Source: Bradyrhizobium lablabi (GTDB lineage Bacteria; Pseudomonadota; Alphaproteobacteria; Rhizobiales; Xanthobacteraceae). Taken from it: DNA of 64,000 nt. Made by a program: the position numbers and the translations under genes. The stretch spans positions 186,001 to 250,000 of the forward strand of contig NZ_JAFCLN010000008.1 in assembly GCF_018129385.1 (NCBI RefSeq), in the 5' to 3' direction. Below the pieces are notes generated by a model. It saw nothing but the letters and a program-made list of their open reading frames with translations. It ran no database searches and was not told the DNA's origin. Shown one piece after another: positions 16,672-25,247 of the stretch (positions are counted from its first letter, which is position 1; every line of letters begins with the position of its first letter).

Positions 16672-17150
16672 GCGTTGCGGATCATCAGCAGCGCAGCGCC
16701 GTCGGGCGTGACGATCTCGCGCTGCGGCACGAAGCCGGCTTTTTCATAGGCGCGGATGGCGCGCGGATTGCCCGGATGCGGATCGATCACGATCCGCGGC
16801 ACGCCGCGCACGAACAGTTCGTCGATGAACGCACGGATGAAAGCCGAGCCGTGGCCGCGTCCGAGCATGCCGGCTTCGCCGATGAACTGGTCGAGACCGC
16901 GCGTGCCCGCCGGCTGCGGGCCAAAGCTCTCGTGCCATTCGCCGATCTGGTAGCACTGTAGATAGGCGAAGGGCCGGCCATCGAGGCTGACGATGAACTG
17001 CGCGAGATCGAAATGATCGAGGTCGCCACTGACGAACTCCAGCGTTTCGGGATCATGCCACCATTCGGCGACATGCGGCTCGCCGAGCCAGCGCCTGATC
17101 AGCGGCATGTCGTCCGCATTCATCGGCCGGAAGACGTAAGGCGCGGTCAC
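16668..17150 (-). CDS. GNAT-family N-acetyltransferase, AAC(6')-like (copy 2)
   Basis: The 160-aa paralogue of the neighbouring acetyltransferase begins YVFRPMNADDMPLIRRWLGEPHV. It shares the GTRGLDQFIGE, GHGSAFIRAFIDELF and RAIRAYEKAGF segments. It starts about 10 bp after the hslV stop codon and overlaps the next gene by 4 bp. Tandem duplication followed by divergence is the simplest explanation. The substrate is unknown. Confidence 0.85.
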   Translation of the reverse strand: MTAPYVFRPMNADDMPLIRRWLGEPHVAEWWHDPETLEFVSGDLDHFDLAQFIVSLDGRPFAYLQCYQIGEWHESFGPQPAGTRGLDQFIGEAGMLGRGHGSAFIRAFIDELFVRGVPRIVIDPHPGNPRAIRAYEKAGFVPQREIVTPDGAALLMIRNA

Positions 17151-17161
17151 CGGCCCGCCTC

Positions 17162-17713
17162 CTACAATGTCTCGATGGTCACATTGCGGTTGGTATAGAC
17201 GCAGATGTCGGCGGCGATATCGAGCGAGCGGCGCACGATGGTCTCGGCATCCTTGTCGCTGTCGACCAGCGCGCGGGCGGCGGCGAGCGCGTAATTGCCG
17301 CCGGAGCCGATCGCCATCACGCCGGCCTCCGGTTCCAGCACGTCGCCGGTGCCCGTCAGCACCAGCGAGACATCCTTGTCGGCGACGATCATCATCGCTT
17401 CCAGCCGCCGTAGGTACCGGTCGGTGCGCCAGTCCTTGGCGAGTTCGACCGCGGCGCGGGTCAACTGTCCCGGATATTGCTCCAGCTTGCTCTCCAGCCG
17501 CTCGAACAGGGTGAAGGCATCGGCCGTGGCGCCGGCAAAGCCGCCGATCACGTCGCCCTTGCCGAGCTTGCGGACCTTTTTGGCGTTGGACTTGATGACG
17601 GTCTGGCCGATCGAGACCTGGCCGTCGCCGCCGATCACCACCTTGCCGCCCTTGCGGACCGTCAAAATCGTGGTGCCGTGCCAGACGGCCGGCTCGTTTG
17701 GGGATGCTTGCAT
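17162..17713 (-). CDS. hslV: ATP-dependent protease peptidase subunit HslV (ClpQ)
   Basis: Threonine peptidase of the HslVU protease. It has 183 aa. The propeptide is about 13 residues, and the predicted catalytic Thr lies in HGTTILTVRKGG (Thr14 of the precursor, Thr1 of the mature enzyme). The conserved GGFAGATADAFTLFERLE and AIGSGGNYALAAARAL segments are present. It is the first gene of the cluster; a promoter-like sequence lies about 20-50 bp upstream. It is divergent from hisB. Confidence 0.97.
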   Translation of the reverse strand: MQASPNEPAVWHGTTILTVRKGGKVVIGGDGQVSIGQTVIKSNAKKVRKLGKGDVIGGFAGATADAFTLFERLESKLEQYPGQLTRAAVELAKDWRTDRYLRRLEAMMIVADKDVSLVLTGTGDVLEPEAGVMAIGSGGNYALAAARALVDSDKDAETIVRRSLDIAADICVYTNRNVTIETL

Positions 17714-17734
17714 GAAATACCTCGTGACCGGCCA

Positions 17735-17763
17735 GATTTAGGGGGTCGGCGCGGCCGTTACAA
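17735..17763 (-). promoter_or_regulatory. Probable promoter of the hslV cluster
   Basis: On the minus strand TTGTAA (17758-17763) is followed after 17 bp by TAAATC (17735-17740), preceded by CCCCC. The C-run before the -10 is reminiscent of RpoH-type promoters, which would suit a heat-shock protease. The -35 lacks a clear CTTG, so the sigma assignment is only a suggestion. Confidence 0.45.
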
Positions 17764-17894
17764 TCGGGGCCGGATGACGCGGGATCCGGTCACCATGGGC
17801 CGAACTTCGGCGTTTTGAGCGTCATCCCGCAGTAGCGAAGGTAATATCTCCCTGTTAAAAGACCCGCGATTTCAGGGATTAGAAAGCAGCTTTC

Positions 17895-18488
17895 ATGCGC
17901 ACGGCGACCATCAAGCGCAAGACCAAGGAGACCGACATCGAGGTTTCGGTGAACCTCGACGGGTCAGGCGTGTCCAGGGTTTCGACCGGGATCGGCTTCT
18001 TCGACCACATGCTCGACCTTTTGGCCCGGCATTCGCGCATCGACATCACGGTCAAGGCCGACGGCGATCTCCATGTCGACCACCACCACACCACCGAGGA
18101 CGTCGGGATCGCGCTCGGGCAGGCCGTGAAGCAGGCGCTCGGCTCGATGGCCGGCATCACCCGCTACGCCTCCATCCACATGCCGATGGACGAGACGCTG
18201 TCGCGCGTCGTGATCGACATTTCCGGCCGGCCGGTGCTGGTGTTCAAGACCGAGTTTCCGCGCGACAAGGTCGGCGAGTTCGACACCGAGCTGGTGCGCG
18301 AATGGTTCAACGCCTTTGCCATGAATGCCGGCGTGACTTTGCACGTCGAGACCCTATATGGCGAGAACAGCCATCATATCGCCGAATCCTGTTTCAAGGG
18401 TCTGGCGCGGGCGCTGCGCTCGGCCGTCGCGATCGATCCGCGCGCGGCCGGCGAGGTGCCTTCCACGAAGGGCTCGCTTGGCGGCTGA
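17895..18488 (+). CDS. hisB: Imidazoleglycerol-phosphate dehydratase
   Basis: Sixth step of histidine synthesis. This is the monofunctional enzyme of 197 aa, without a phosphatase domain. The metal-binding duplicated motif is visible as DHHHTTEDVGIALGQA and again as NSHHIAESCFKGLARAL. N-terminal signature RTATIKRKTKETDIEVSVNL. First gene of the histidine cluster, divergent from hslV. A family B palindrome and a DUF2628 gene separate it from hisH. Confidence 0.97.
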   Translation: MRTATIKRKTKETDIEVSVNLDGSGVSRVSTGIGFFDHMLDLLARHSRIDITVKADGDLHVDHHHTTEDVGIALGQAVKQALGSMAGITRYASIHMPMDETLSRVVIDISGRPVLVFKTEFPRDKVGEFDTELVREWFNAFAMNAGVTLHVETLYGENSHHIAESCFKGLARALRSAVAIDPRAAGEVPSTKGSLGG

Positions 18489-18496
18489 GTCCTTCG

Positions 18497-18545
18497 GAGC
18501 ATGATCCGGAAAAGTGGGTACCGGTTTTCCGACAAGATCATGCTC
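18497..18545. repeat. Palindromic repeat, family B
   Basis: GAGCATGATC at the left and GATCATGCTC at the right flank CGGAAAAGTGGG and CCGGTTTTCCG, giving a near-perfect 49-bp hairpin. It lies between hisB and the DUF2628 gene. Relatives lie at 12820, 21684 and 61274. Confidence 0.85.
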
Positions 18546-18571
18546 AAAAACAAAAAGCTTCGGAGATGACG

Positions 18572-19105
18572 ATGCCGGTCTATACGGTGCATGCCCCGGT
18601 AACGAGCAACATCGACCTGTCGACGACCGACAAGTTTTCGTTCGTGCGTGACGGGTTTCACTTCTGGGCCTTCGTGTTCGGCGTGTTCTGGCTCGCCTGG
18701 CATCGGCTGTGGCTGGCGCTGATCGGATGGATCGTTCTAATGGTCGCCGTTGACGTGGGTCTGCCGGCGCTCGGCGTCGGCCGCGGTGCCGTCTTCACGA
18801 TCAATCTGCTGCTGGCGCTGCTGCTCGGGTTTGAAGCCGCCAGCCTGAAGCGCTGGACGCTGTCGCGGCGCAAATGGCGTCAGCTCGATATTGTCGTCGC
18901 CGATGACGAAGAGTCCGCCGAGCGGCGTTTCTTCGATCGCTGGACCGAAAGACAAGGCGGCGTGGTGAACAACCAATGGTCGGTCGACCGCGGCGGCCCG
19001 CCGCCGACCCGCAACATCCCCGGTCAGCCGTTCTCGAAGCCACCGCCGCCGCTGCCGCAGGGCGGCATCATCGGACTGTTTCCGGAGCCGGGAGGGTCGC
19101 GATGA
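18572..19105 (+). CDS. DUF2628 domain membrane protein
   Basis: The 177-aa protein starts PVYTVHAP. A DUF2628 region has three hydrophobic stretches (GFHFWAFVFGVFWLAWHRLW; LIGWIVLMVAVDVGL; VFTINLLLALLLGFEAASL), and the C-terminal half is polar and Pro-rich. The function is unknown; small membrane proteins of this family often sit inside rhizobial his operons. The ATG at 18572 is preferred over 18566 because GGAG lies 6 bp upstream of it and overlaps the other. The stop overlaps the hisH start (ATGA). Confidence 0.85.
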   Translation: MPVYTVHAPVTSNIDLSTTDKFSFVRDGFHFWAFVFGVFWLAWHRLWLALIGWIVLMVAVDVGLPALGVGRGAVFTINLLLALLLGFEAASLKRWTLSRRKWRQLDIVVADDEESAERRFFDRWTERQGGVVNNQWSVDRGGPPPTRNIPGQPFSKPPPPLPQGGIIGLFPEPGGSR

Positions 19106-19752
19106 GCGTTGCGATCATCGATTACGGCTCCGGCAATCTGCACTCTGCCGCGAAAGCGTTCGAGCGCGCGGCGCGCAGCATGGAAGATCCGCAGAAGATC
19201 ATCGTGACGCGCGACCCCGACGCAGTGTACCGCGCCGACCGCATCGTGCTGCCCGGCGTCGGTGCGTTCGCCGATTGCCGCCGCGGGGTCGATGCCGTCA
19301 ACGGCATGCTGGAAGCGCTGACCGAGGCCGTGCGTGTCAAGGCGCGGCCGTTCTTCGGCATCTGCGTCGGCATGCAGTTGATGGCGACGCGCGGCAAGGA
19401 GCATGTCACCACCGACGGCTTCAACTGGATCGAGGGCGACGTCGTCAAAATCCAGCCGCGCGAGGAAGACCTGAAGATTCCACACATGGGCTGGAACACG
19501 CTCGACATGGTCAGGGAGCACGCGGTGCTGGAACGACTGCCGCTCGGGCCAAAGGGCCGCCATGCCTATTTCGTGCATTCCTATCACCTCGCCGCCGCCA
19601 ACGAGGCGGATGTGCTGGCCCGCGCCGATTACGGCGGGCCGGTCACCGCCATCGTCGGCAAGGACACGGCGATCGGCACGCAGTTTCACCCCGAGAAGAG
19701 CCAACGCTTCGGGCTGGCGCTGATCTCCAATTTCCTGAAGTGGAAGCCGTGA
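19102..19752 (+). CDS. hisH: Imidazole glycerol phosphate synthase, glutaminase subunit HisH
   Basis: Releases ammonia from glutamine and passes it to HisF. The 216-aa class I amidotransferase begins VAIIDYGSGNLHSAAKAF, with nucleophile Cys in FFGICVGMQLM and the His/Glu pair in GTQFHPEKSQ. The start is the ATG at 19102, overlapping the previous stop; the frame remains open upstream but would overlap the DUF2628 gene. It overlaps hisA by GTGA, so the operon is tightly coupled. Confidence 0.97.
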   Translation: MSVAIIDYGSGNLHSAAKAFERAARSMEDPQKIIVTRDPDAVYRADRIVLPGVGAFADCRRGVDAVNGMLEALTEAVRVKARPFFGICVGMQLMATRGKEHVTTDGFNWIEGDVVKIQPREEDLKIPHMGWNTLDMVREHAVLERLPLGPKGRHAYFVHSYHLAAANEADVLARADYGGPVTAIVGKDTAIGTQFHPEKSQRFGLALISNFLKWKP

Positions 19753-20489
19753 TTCTCTTTCCTGCGGTTGACCTGAAAAACGGGCAGTGCGTGCGCCTCG
19801 AACAGGGCGATATGGCGCGTGCGACCGTGTTCAACCTCGATCCGGCGGCGCAGGCGCGTTCCTTTGCTGCGCAAGGATTCGAATATCTGCACATCGTCGA
19901 TCTCGACGGCGCCTTTGCGGGCAAGCCGATGAATGCGCAGGCGGTCGAGGCCATGCTGAAGGCGGTCACCATGCCGGTGCAGCTCGGCGGCGGCATCCGC
20001 GATCTCAGGACGGTCGAAGGCTGGCTGGAGAAGGGGGTCGCGCGGGTCATCATCGGCACCGCGGCCGTGCGCGATCCGGATTTTGTGAAGGCGGCCGCGA
20101 AGAAATTCCCCGGCCGCGTCGCGGTCGGGTTGGATGCCCGTGACGGCAAGGTCGCGGTCGAAGGCTGGGCCGAGACCTCGCAGGTAACGGCACTGGAAAT
20201 CGCGCAGCGATTCGAGGACGCCGGCGTCGCCGCCATTATCTTCACCGACATCGCGCGCGACGGGCTCCTCAAAGGCCTCAATCTCGACGCGACCATTGCG
20301 CTGGCCGAGAGCATATCGATTCCCGTGATCGCCTCCGGCGGTCTCGCCTCGATCGAAGATGTGAAGGCCATGCTGATGCCGCGCGCCAAAAAACTGGCCG
20401 GCGCCATCGCCGGCCGCGCGCTGTACGACGGCCGGCTCGATCCCGCCGCCGCGCTGGCGCTGATCAAGAGCGCCCGCGCGGCTGCCTAG
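19749..20489 (+). CDS. hisA: Phosphoribosylformimino-5-aminoimidazole carboxamide ribotide isomerase
   Basis: Fourth histidine step, an Amadori rearrangement in a (beta/alpha)8 barrel. The 246-aa protein begins ILFPAVDLKNGQCVRLEQGD, with phosphate-binding loops VQLGGGIRDLRTVEGWL and PVIASGGLASIEDVKAM. The catalytic Asp pair is expected in AVDLK and FTDIARDG. It starts with GTG at 19749 overlapping the hisH stop. hisF follows 9 bp after its stop. Confidence 0.97.
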   Translation: MILFPAVDLKNGQCVRLEQGDMARATVFNLDPAAQARSFAAQGFEYLHIVDLDGAFAGKPMNAQAVEAMLKAVTMPVQLGGGIRDLRTVEGWLEKGVARVIIGTAAVRDPDFVKAAAKKFPGRVAVGLDARDGKVAVEGWAETSQVTALEIAQRFEDAGVAAIIFTDIARDGLLKGLNLDATIALAESISIPVIASGGLASIEDVKAMLMPRAKKLAGAIAGRALYDGRLDPAAALALIKSARAAA

Positions 20490-20498
20490 GAGTTTTCC

Positions 20499-21275
20499 AT
20501 GTTCAAGGTCCGCGTGATCCCCTGCCTCGACGTCAAGGACGGACGGGTAGTCAAGGGCGTCAATTTCGTCGACCTGCGCGACGCCGGCGATCCCGTGGAA
20601 GCCGCGATCGCCTATGACGCCGCCGGCGCCGACGAGCTCTGCTTCCTCGATATCACCGCCACCCACGAAAACCGCGGCACCATGCTGGACGTGGTCCGGC
20701 GCACGGCGGAAGCCTGCTTCATGCCGCTCACCGTCGGCGGCGGCGTGCGCACCATCGACGACATCAGGGTCCTGCTGCGCTCGGGCGCCGACAAGGTTTC
20801 CATCAACAGCGCGGCGGTGGCGCGGCGGGAATTCGTCAGGGAAGGCGCCGAAAAATTCGGCGAGCAGTGCATCGTGGTGGCGATCGACGCCAAGCGGGTG
20901 CAGCGGGCAGGCGGCTCGGACCGCTGGGAAATCTTCACCCATGGCGGGCGCAAGTCGACCGGAATCGATGCCATCGAATATGCCCAGGAAGTGGTCTCGC
21001 TCGGCGCCGGCGAAATCCTGTTGACCTCCATGGACCGTGACGGGACCCGGCAGGGCTTTGACCTGCCGCTGACCCGGGCCATTGCCGACAGTGTCCCCGT
21101 ACCGGTAATCGCGTCCGGCGGCGTCGGCAATCTCGACCACCTCGTCGACGGCATTCGCGAGGGCCACGCCACCGCCGTGCTGGCCGCCTCGATCTTCCAC
21201 TTCGGGGAATTTACCATCCGACAAGCCAAGGAGCACATGGTGCGGTCCGGCTTGCCGATGCGGCTCGATCCCTGA
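20499..21275 (+). CDS. hisF: Imidazole glycerol phosphate synthase, cyclase subunit HisF
   Basis: Forms imidazole glycerol phosphate and AICAR using ammonia from HisH. The 258-aa barrel protein begins KVRVIPCLDVKDGRVVKGVNF. Catalytic Asp residues are in CLDVKDG and TSMDRDGTRQG, and phosphate loops are GGGVRTIDDIRVLL and IASGGVGNLDHLVDG. It is preceded by AGGAG about 7 bp before the ATG. It lies in the usual hisH-hisA-hisF order. Confidence 0.97.
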   Translation: MFKVRVIPCLDVKDGRVVKGVNFVDLRDAGDPVEAAIAYDAAGADELCFLDITATHENRGTMLDVVRRTAEACFMPLTVGGGVRTIDDIRVLLRSGADKVSINSAAVARREFVREGAEKFGEQCIVVAIDAKRVQRAGGSDRWEIFTHGGRKSTGIDAIEYAQEVVSLGAGEILLTSMDRDGTRQGFDLPLTRAIADSVPVPVIASGGVGNLDHLVDGIREGHATAVLAASIFHFGEFTIRQAKEHMVRSGLPMRLDP

Positions 21276-21356
21276 CGACTCCCTGTCACGAAAATGCTAT
21301 GTGACGTGCAGATGGCGCCGGGGACGATGGCGCCTACCTAGTTTTTGAGTTGAGTA

Positions 21357-21680
21357 ATGTCGCGTTTCACGGTTCACGATCTGGCCGCCACCATCGATGC
21401 CCGCGCCGCCTCCGGCGGGGAGGCCTCCTACACCCGAAAGCTGCTCGACAAGGGCGCGGAGCATTGCGCCAAGAAGCTTGGCGAGGAGGCGGTGGAGACG
21501 GTGATCGCCGCGATCGAGAACAACCGCGATCATCTGATCGCGGAAAGCGCGGATTTGCTGTTTCACCTGCTGGTGCTCTTGAAGGCGCGCGGCGTGAAGC
21601 TGGAAGATGTCGAGGCGGCGCTCGCGCAGCGCACGGGAATGTCTGGACTGGAAGAGAAGGCTTCACGCAAGCGGGAGTGA
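21357..21680 (+). CDS. hisE: Phosphoribosyl-ATP pyrophosphatase
   Basis: Second step of histidine synthesis. The 107-aa all-helical protein belongs to the MazG-like fold. The metal-binding acidic pattern is in KLGEEAVETVIAAIE and ESADLLFHLLVLLKARG. The window carries it as a separate gene rather than fused to hisI. It follows hisF by about 80 bp, in which a GGCGCC inverted pair precedes a T-run. A family B repeat follows. Confidence 0.95.
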   Translation: MSRFTVHDLAATIDARAASGGEASYTRKLLDKGAEHCAKKLGEEAVETVIAAIENNRDHLIAESADLLFHLLVLLKARGVKLEDVEAALAQRTGMSGLEEKASRKRE

Positions 21681-21683
21681 TAC

Positions 21684-21753
21684 GCGCATGATCCGGACCC
21701 GAAGGACCACGTTAGTGCAAAGTGGAACCCGGTTTTCCGAACAGATCGTGCGC
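21684..21753. repeat. Palindromic repeat, family B, with a 21-nt internal insert
   Basis: The arms GCGCATGATCCGGA and TTTTCCGAACAGATCGTGCGC match the 18497 element. Between CCGGA and AAAGTGG lies an extra 21 nt (21698-21718, beginning CCCGAAGG). It lies between hisE and coaA. Confidence 0.75.
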
Positions 21754-21771
21754 AAAAAATAGGGCGCTGCC

Positions 21772-22728
21772 ATGGATATTCGGGCACCGGAACAGCAGTA
21801 CAATCCATATCGCGTCTTCACGCGCGAGCAGTGGGCTCGCCTGCGCGACGACACGCCGATGACGCTGGAACCTGGTGAGTTCGAACGGCTGCGTTCGCTC
21901 CACGATCGCCTCGACCTGCAGGAGGTTGAGGACATCTATCTGCCGCTGTCGCGCCTGTTGTCGATCTATGTCGATTCCACCACCCGCCTGTTTCAGGCGC
22001 AGCGCCAGTTCCTCGGCATCCGCGACCGCAGCGTGCCCTACATCATCGGTGTGGCCGGCTCCGTCGCCGTCGGCAAATCCACCACCGCGCGCGTGCTACA
22101 GGCGCTGCTGGCGCGCTGGTCGCCGCGGCCCAAGGTCGAGATGGTGACGACCGACGGCTTTCTGTTCCCCAATGCCGTGCTCGAACGGCAGGGCCTGATG
22201 CAGAAGAAGGGCTTTCCGGAAAGCTACGACCTGCCGACGCTGTTGCAGTTCCTCTCCGATATCAAGGCCGGCCGCCGCCCGGTGCGCGCGCCGGTCTATT
22301 CGCATCTGACCTACGACATCGTGCCCAACGAATTCATCGAGGTCGACCGTCCCGACATCTTGATCGTCGAGGGCGTCAACGTGCTACAGACCGGGCGGCT
22401 GCCGCGTGACGGCAAGGCGGTGCCTGTTGTCTCCGACTTCTTCGACTTCTCCGTCTATATCGATGCGGACGAATCGGTGCTGCGCGCCTGGTATGTGAAG
22501 CGGTTCCTCGCGCTGCGCGACACCGCCTTCGCGGACCCGCGGTCGTACTTCAAGCGCTACGCCCTGCTGTCGGACGACGAGGCTACCGCAACCGCGATCG
22601 CGATCTGGGAACGCACCAACCTCGCCAATCTCGAGGACAACATTTTGCCAACCCGCCCGCGCGCGACACTGATCCTGAAGAAGGGCGCGGACCACGTGGT
22701 GCAGACGGTGGCGCTGCGGCGGCTGTAG
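21772..22728 (+). CDS. coaA: Type I pantothenate kinase
   Basis: First and rate-limiting step of CoA synthesis. The 318-aa protein has the P-loop GVAGSVAVGKSTTARVL near residue 97. Conserved segments MVTTDGFLFPNAVLE, KKGFPESYDLP and FSVYIDADE are present, with a C-terminal LILKKGADHVVQTVALRRL. It is the standard E. coli CoaA type. It sits at the end of the his cluster, separated from hisE by a family B repeat. coaE for the last CoA step is 14 kb to the left. Confidence 0.97.
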   Translation: MDIRAPEQQYNPYRVFTREQWARLRDDTPMTLEPGEFERLRSLHDRLDLQEVEDIYLPLSRLLSIYVDSTTRLFQAQRQFLGIRDRSVPYIIGVAGSVAVGKSTTARVLQALLARWSPRPKVEMVTTDGFLFPNAVLERQGLMQKKGFPESYDLPTLLQFLSDIKAGRRPVRAPVYSHLTYDIVPNEFIEVDRPDILIVEGVNVLQTGRLPRDGKAVPVVSDFFDFSVYIDADESVLRAWYVKRFLALRDTAFADPRSYFKRYALLSDDEATATAIAIWERTNLANLEDNILPTRPRATLILKKGADHVVQTVALRRL

Positions 22729-22758
22729 TTTTGGCGCGCAGGGCGCCGCGGAAAACAC

Positions 22759-22843
22759 CGTCATTGCGAGGAGCGTTAGCGACGAAGCAATCCATCTTTC
22801 CCCGCGGGGATAGATGGATTGCTTCGCTTCGCTCGCAATGACG
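22759..22843. repeat. Palindromic repeat, family A
   Basis: The arms CGTCATTGCGAG and CTCGCAATGACG surround inner arms GAAGCAATCCATCT and AGATGGATTGCTTC, a long near-perfect hairpin of 85 bp. It lies between convergent coaA and the hybrid kinase gene, where it could also act as a bidirectional terminator. Confidence 0.85.
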
Positions 22844-22859
22844 GGGCGAGAGCCTGGCT

Positions 22860-25124
22860 CTAAGCCGCGATATGCCGTGACGCCGTCAATCCCGCCAGCG
22901 CTTCGGCGAGCTTTTCCCGATCCAGCGGCTTGATCAAAAAGCCGTCCATGCCGGCTTCGAAGCAGGCATAGCGGTCTTCCACCAGCGTATTGGCGGTCAG
23001 CGCCAGGATCGGCGTCTGGCGGCCGGGCTGGCCGGCCTCAAAGCCCCGGATGCGGCGGGTGGTTTCGATGCCGTCGAGCCGCGGCATCTGAATGTCCATC
23101 AGCACGAGGTCGTAAGGCGCGCCCGCGGAACGCGCGGCCTGCCAGGATTCCAGCGCCTCCTCGCCGTTGGTGGTGAGGACGGCGCGATGGCCGAGCCGGG
23201 CCAGCAGCGAGCGCATCAGAAGCGCGTTGATCTCATTGTCTTCCGCGACCAGGATCGAGAGGCCGCTTGTCCCCGCAGCCTTGGCCTCGGCCTGTTCGGC
23301 CTCGACCGGCGGTTCGCCGGCGATGCCGGGCTCGCCTGCGATGCCGGGCGCGACCACTTCCGGCGCCGCCGTCAGCCGGGCCGCCAGCGATGCCGCGCGC
23401 AACGGCTTTACGAGGTAGCCGGTAAAGGCGGAAGCCAGCGAAGGCTGTAATTCCTGGCGCGAGGACGGCGTGAACATGACGATGCGCTGCGTCGCGTGCA
23501 TGCGCGCGGTCTCGCAAAACCTTTCGAGATCGGCCATGCCGAGCGCGTGATCGATCAGGATCGCCTGCCATGGCCGCTCCGGCAGCAGCGCCTCCGCGAC
23601 CGCGATGTCCGAAACCAGGCAGGTCTGGCCGCCCCAGCGCTCCAGCCGCCGCGCGATCAGCGAGGCCTCGATGCCTTGCGGCGACACCACCATGAACGAC
23701 TGGCCGGAGAGATCCGGTGCGACAAAGGTCTTTTGCCCGTTGCTGGCGGACGCGGCGAGCGGGATCGACACCTCGAAGGTCGAGCCGGCGCCCGGCTTGC
23801 TCTCCAGCGTGATACGGCCGCCCATGCGCTTGACGATGCGCTCGGAAATGCTGAGGCCGAGACCCGTGCCGCCATAGCTTCGCGCGATGCCGTCATTGGC
23901 CTGCTCGAACTCGCGAAAAATGCGCTCGCGTGCTTCGGGCGCAATGCCGATGCCGGTGTCGCGCACCAGAAAGGAGATTTCGCCCGGCCAGATGCCGGGC
24001 TCGACGATCAGCGCGACGCCGCCGGCCGAGGTGAACTTGATGGCGTTGCCGGCGAGGTTGAGCAGCACCTGTCGCAGTCGCGCCGCATCGCCGACCGCTT
24101 CCAGCGGCAGCCGCTCGTCGACATAGGCGGCGATCTCGATGTTCTTGGCCTCCGCGCGCGGCGCCAGCAGTTCCGTGACGTCCTCGATCAGCACCGGCAG
24201 CGCAAACGGGCGGTACTCGAGGTCGAGCTTGCCGGCCTCGATCTTGGAATAGTCCAGCAGCTCCTCGATCAGCGCGAGCAGCGCGTCGCCGGAGGTTTTC
24301 ACCGCCTTGGCGTAGGTCGCCTGCTCGGCGGTCAACTGCGTATCCAGCAAGAGGCCGCTCATGCCGATGATGCCGTTCAGCGGCGTGCGGATTTCGTGAG
24401 AGGCCATCGCGAGGAAGCGCGATTTGGCGCGATTGGCAGCATCGGCCTGGTCGCGGGCCTCGGTGAGGGCGCGCTCGCTCTCGGTGCGGTCGGTGACATC
24501 GCGGCCGACGCTCTGGAGCTCGGCCGGCCGGCCGGCATCGTTGCGCACAAAGCCCTCGCGCCAGGCGATCCAGCGCGGTCCGACGGCGGTCGCGATCTTC
24601 TGGTCGTGCATGCGCGTGCCGTTCGGCTCCAGCGCGCTGTCGCCCTGCTCGAGCACGGTCAGTATGCTCTCGCGGCCGATCAGTTGTTCGCGGGCTGCTC
24701 CCGCGAGTTCGCAATAGGCGTCATTGGCGAAGGTGATGCGGCCTTCGGCGTCGCGCAGCACGATCAGGTCGCCCTGCGATTCGAACAGGCTGCGGGCGCG
24801 CGCCTCGGCTTCCTGCAATTCCCAGTTCCGGTCGGCCAGCGCCTCGTTGTGCATGACGATCTTGCGCATCTTCTTGCGCACCAGGCGCAGCCGGAAGCTC
24901 AGGGTCGCCAGTGCCAGGCACGCCAGCGCGAACAGGAAGCTGGCGCCGATCGCAAAGGCATGGGGATCGTAGCCGGAGTGCGGAGACGTGCTTCCCGCGA
25001 TGAATCCGTAAGCGCCGCCGAACGCCGCGGAGAAGATCATGAGCGAGCGGACGGCGGATATCAGCAGGGGGTGCCGGCGTGAGAAGCGGCGAATATGCAG
25101 TTTGATCCGGAATGCCCGTCGCAT
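22860..25124 (-). CDS. Membrane-bound hybrid sensor histidine kinase with PAS and two receiver domains
   Basis: The 754-aa protein has two N-terminal membrane spans (about residues 19-45 and 57-80), a PAS domain (about 105-225) and a HisKA domain with phospho-acceptor MASHEIRTPLNG. The HATPase domain has NLAGNAIKFT, DTGIGIA and GGTGLGLSI. A first receiver has lost the paired acidic residues at its start, where SPQG replaces them. A complete second receiver (VAEDNEINALL, phospho-Asp in VLMDIQMPRLDG) ends the protein. The input signal is unknown. The start at 25124 is chosen because the preceding 28 in-frame residues look non-coding. No cognate regulator is adjacent. Confidence 0.9.
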   Translation of the reverse strand: MRRAFRIKLHIRRFSRRHPLLISAVRSLMIFSAAFGGAYGFIAGSTSPHSGYDPHAFAIGASFLFALACLALATLSFRLRLVRKKMRKIVMHNEALADRNWELQEAEARARSLFESQGDLIVLRDAEGRITFANDAYCELAGAAREQLIGRESILTVLEQGDSALEPNGTRMHDQKIATAVGPRWIAWREGFVRNDAGRPAELQSVGRDVTDRTESERALTEARDQADAANRAKSRFLAMASHEIRTPLNGIIGMSGLLLDTQLTAEQATYAKAVKTSGDALLALIEELLDYSKIEAGKLDLEYRPFALPVLIEDVTELLAPRAEAKNIEIAAYVDERLPLEAVGDAARLRQVLLNLAGNAIKFTSAGGVALIVEPGIWPGEISFLVRDTGIGIAPEARERIFREFEQANDGIARSYGGTGLGLSISERIVKRMGGRITLESKPGAGSTFEVSIPLAASASNGQKTFVAPDLSGQSFMVVSPQGIEASLIARRLERWGGQTCLVSDIAVAEALLPERPWQAILIDHALGMADLERFCETARMHATQRIVMFTPSSRQELQPSLASAFTGYLVKPLRAASLAARLTAAPEVVAPGIAGEPGIAGEPPVEAEQAEAKAAGTSGLSILVAEDNEINALLMRSLLARLGHRAVLTTNGEEALESWQAARSAGAPYDLVLMDIQMPRLDGIETTRRIRGFEAGQPGRQTPILALTANTLVEDRYACFEAGMDGFLIKPLDREKLAEALAGLTASRHIAA

Positions 25125-25247
25125 CGCGTTTCCCGCTTGCTTGATTTGCCCTGTGCCGCCGCGCGTCACGATGCGGCGGCGACCTTGCGAAGAGTTTGAA
25201 GACCGCATCGCCCGCGCGCGGGCGATGAAAACAGGGTTAACGTCTGG

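Noticed and set aside
16180..17150. The GNAT pair as an aminoglycoside-resistance determinant
   Set aside because: They share the AAC(6')-like fold but sit in a core protease cluster with no mobile-element signs; the fold alone does not show drug acetylation.
21314..21346. GGCGCC ... GGCGCC pair followed by a T-run between hisF and hisE, as a terminator
   Set aside because: The stem is only 6 bp with a 9-nt loop, the T-run starts 7 nt after the stem, and a terminator inside a his operon is unlikely without evidence.
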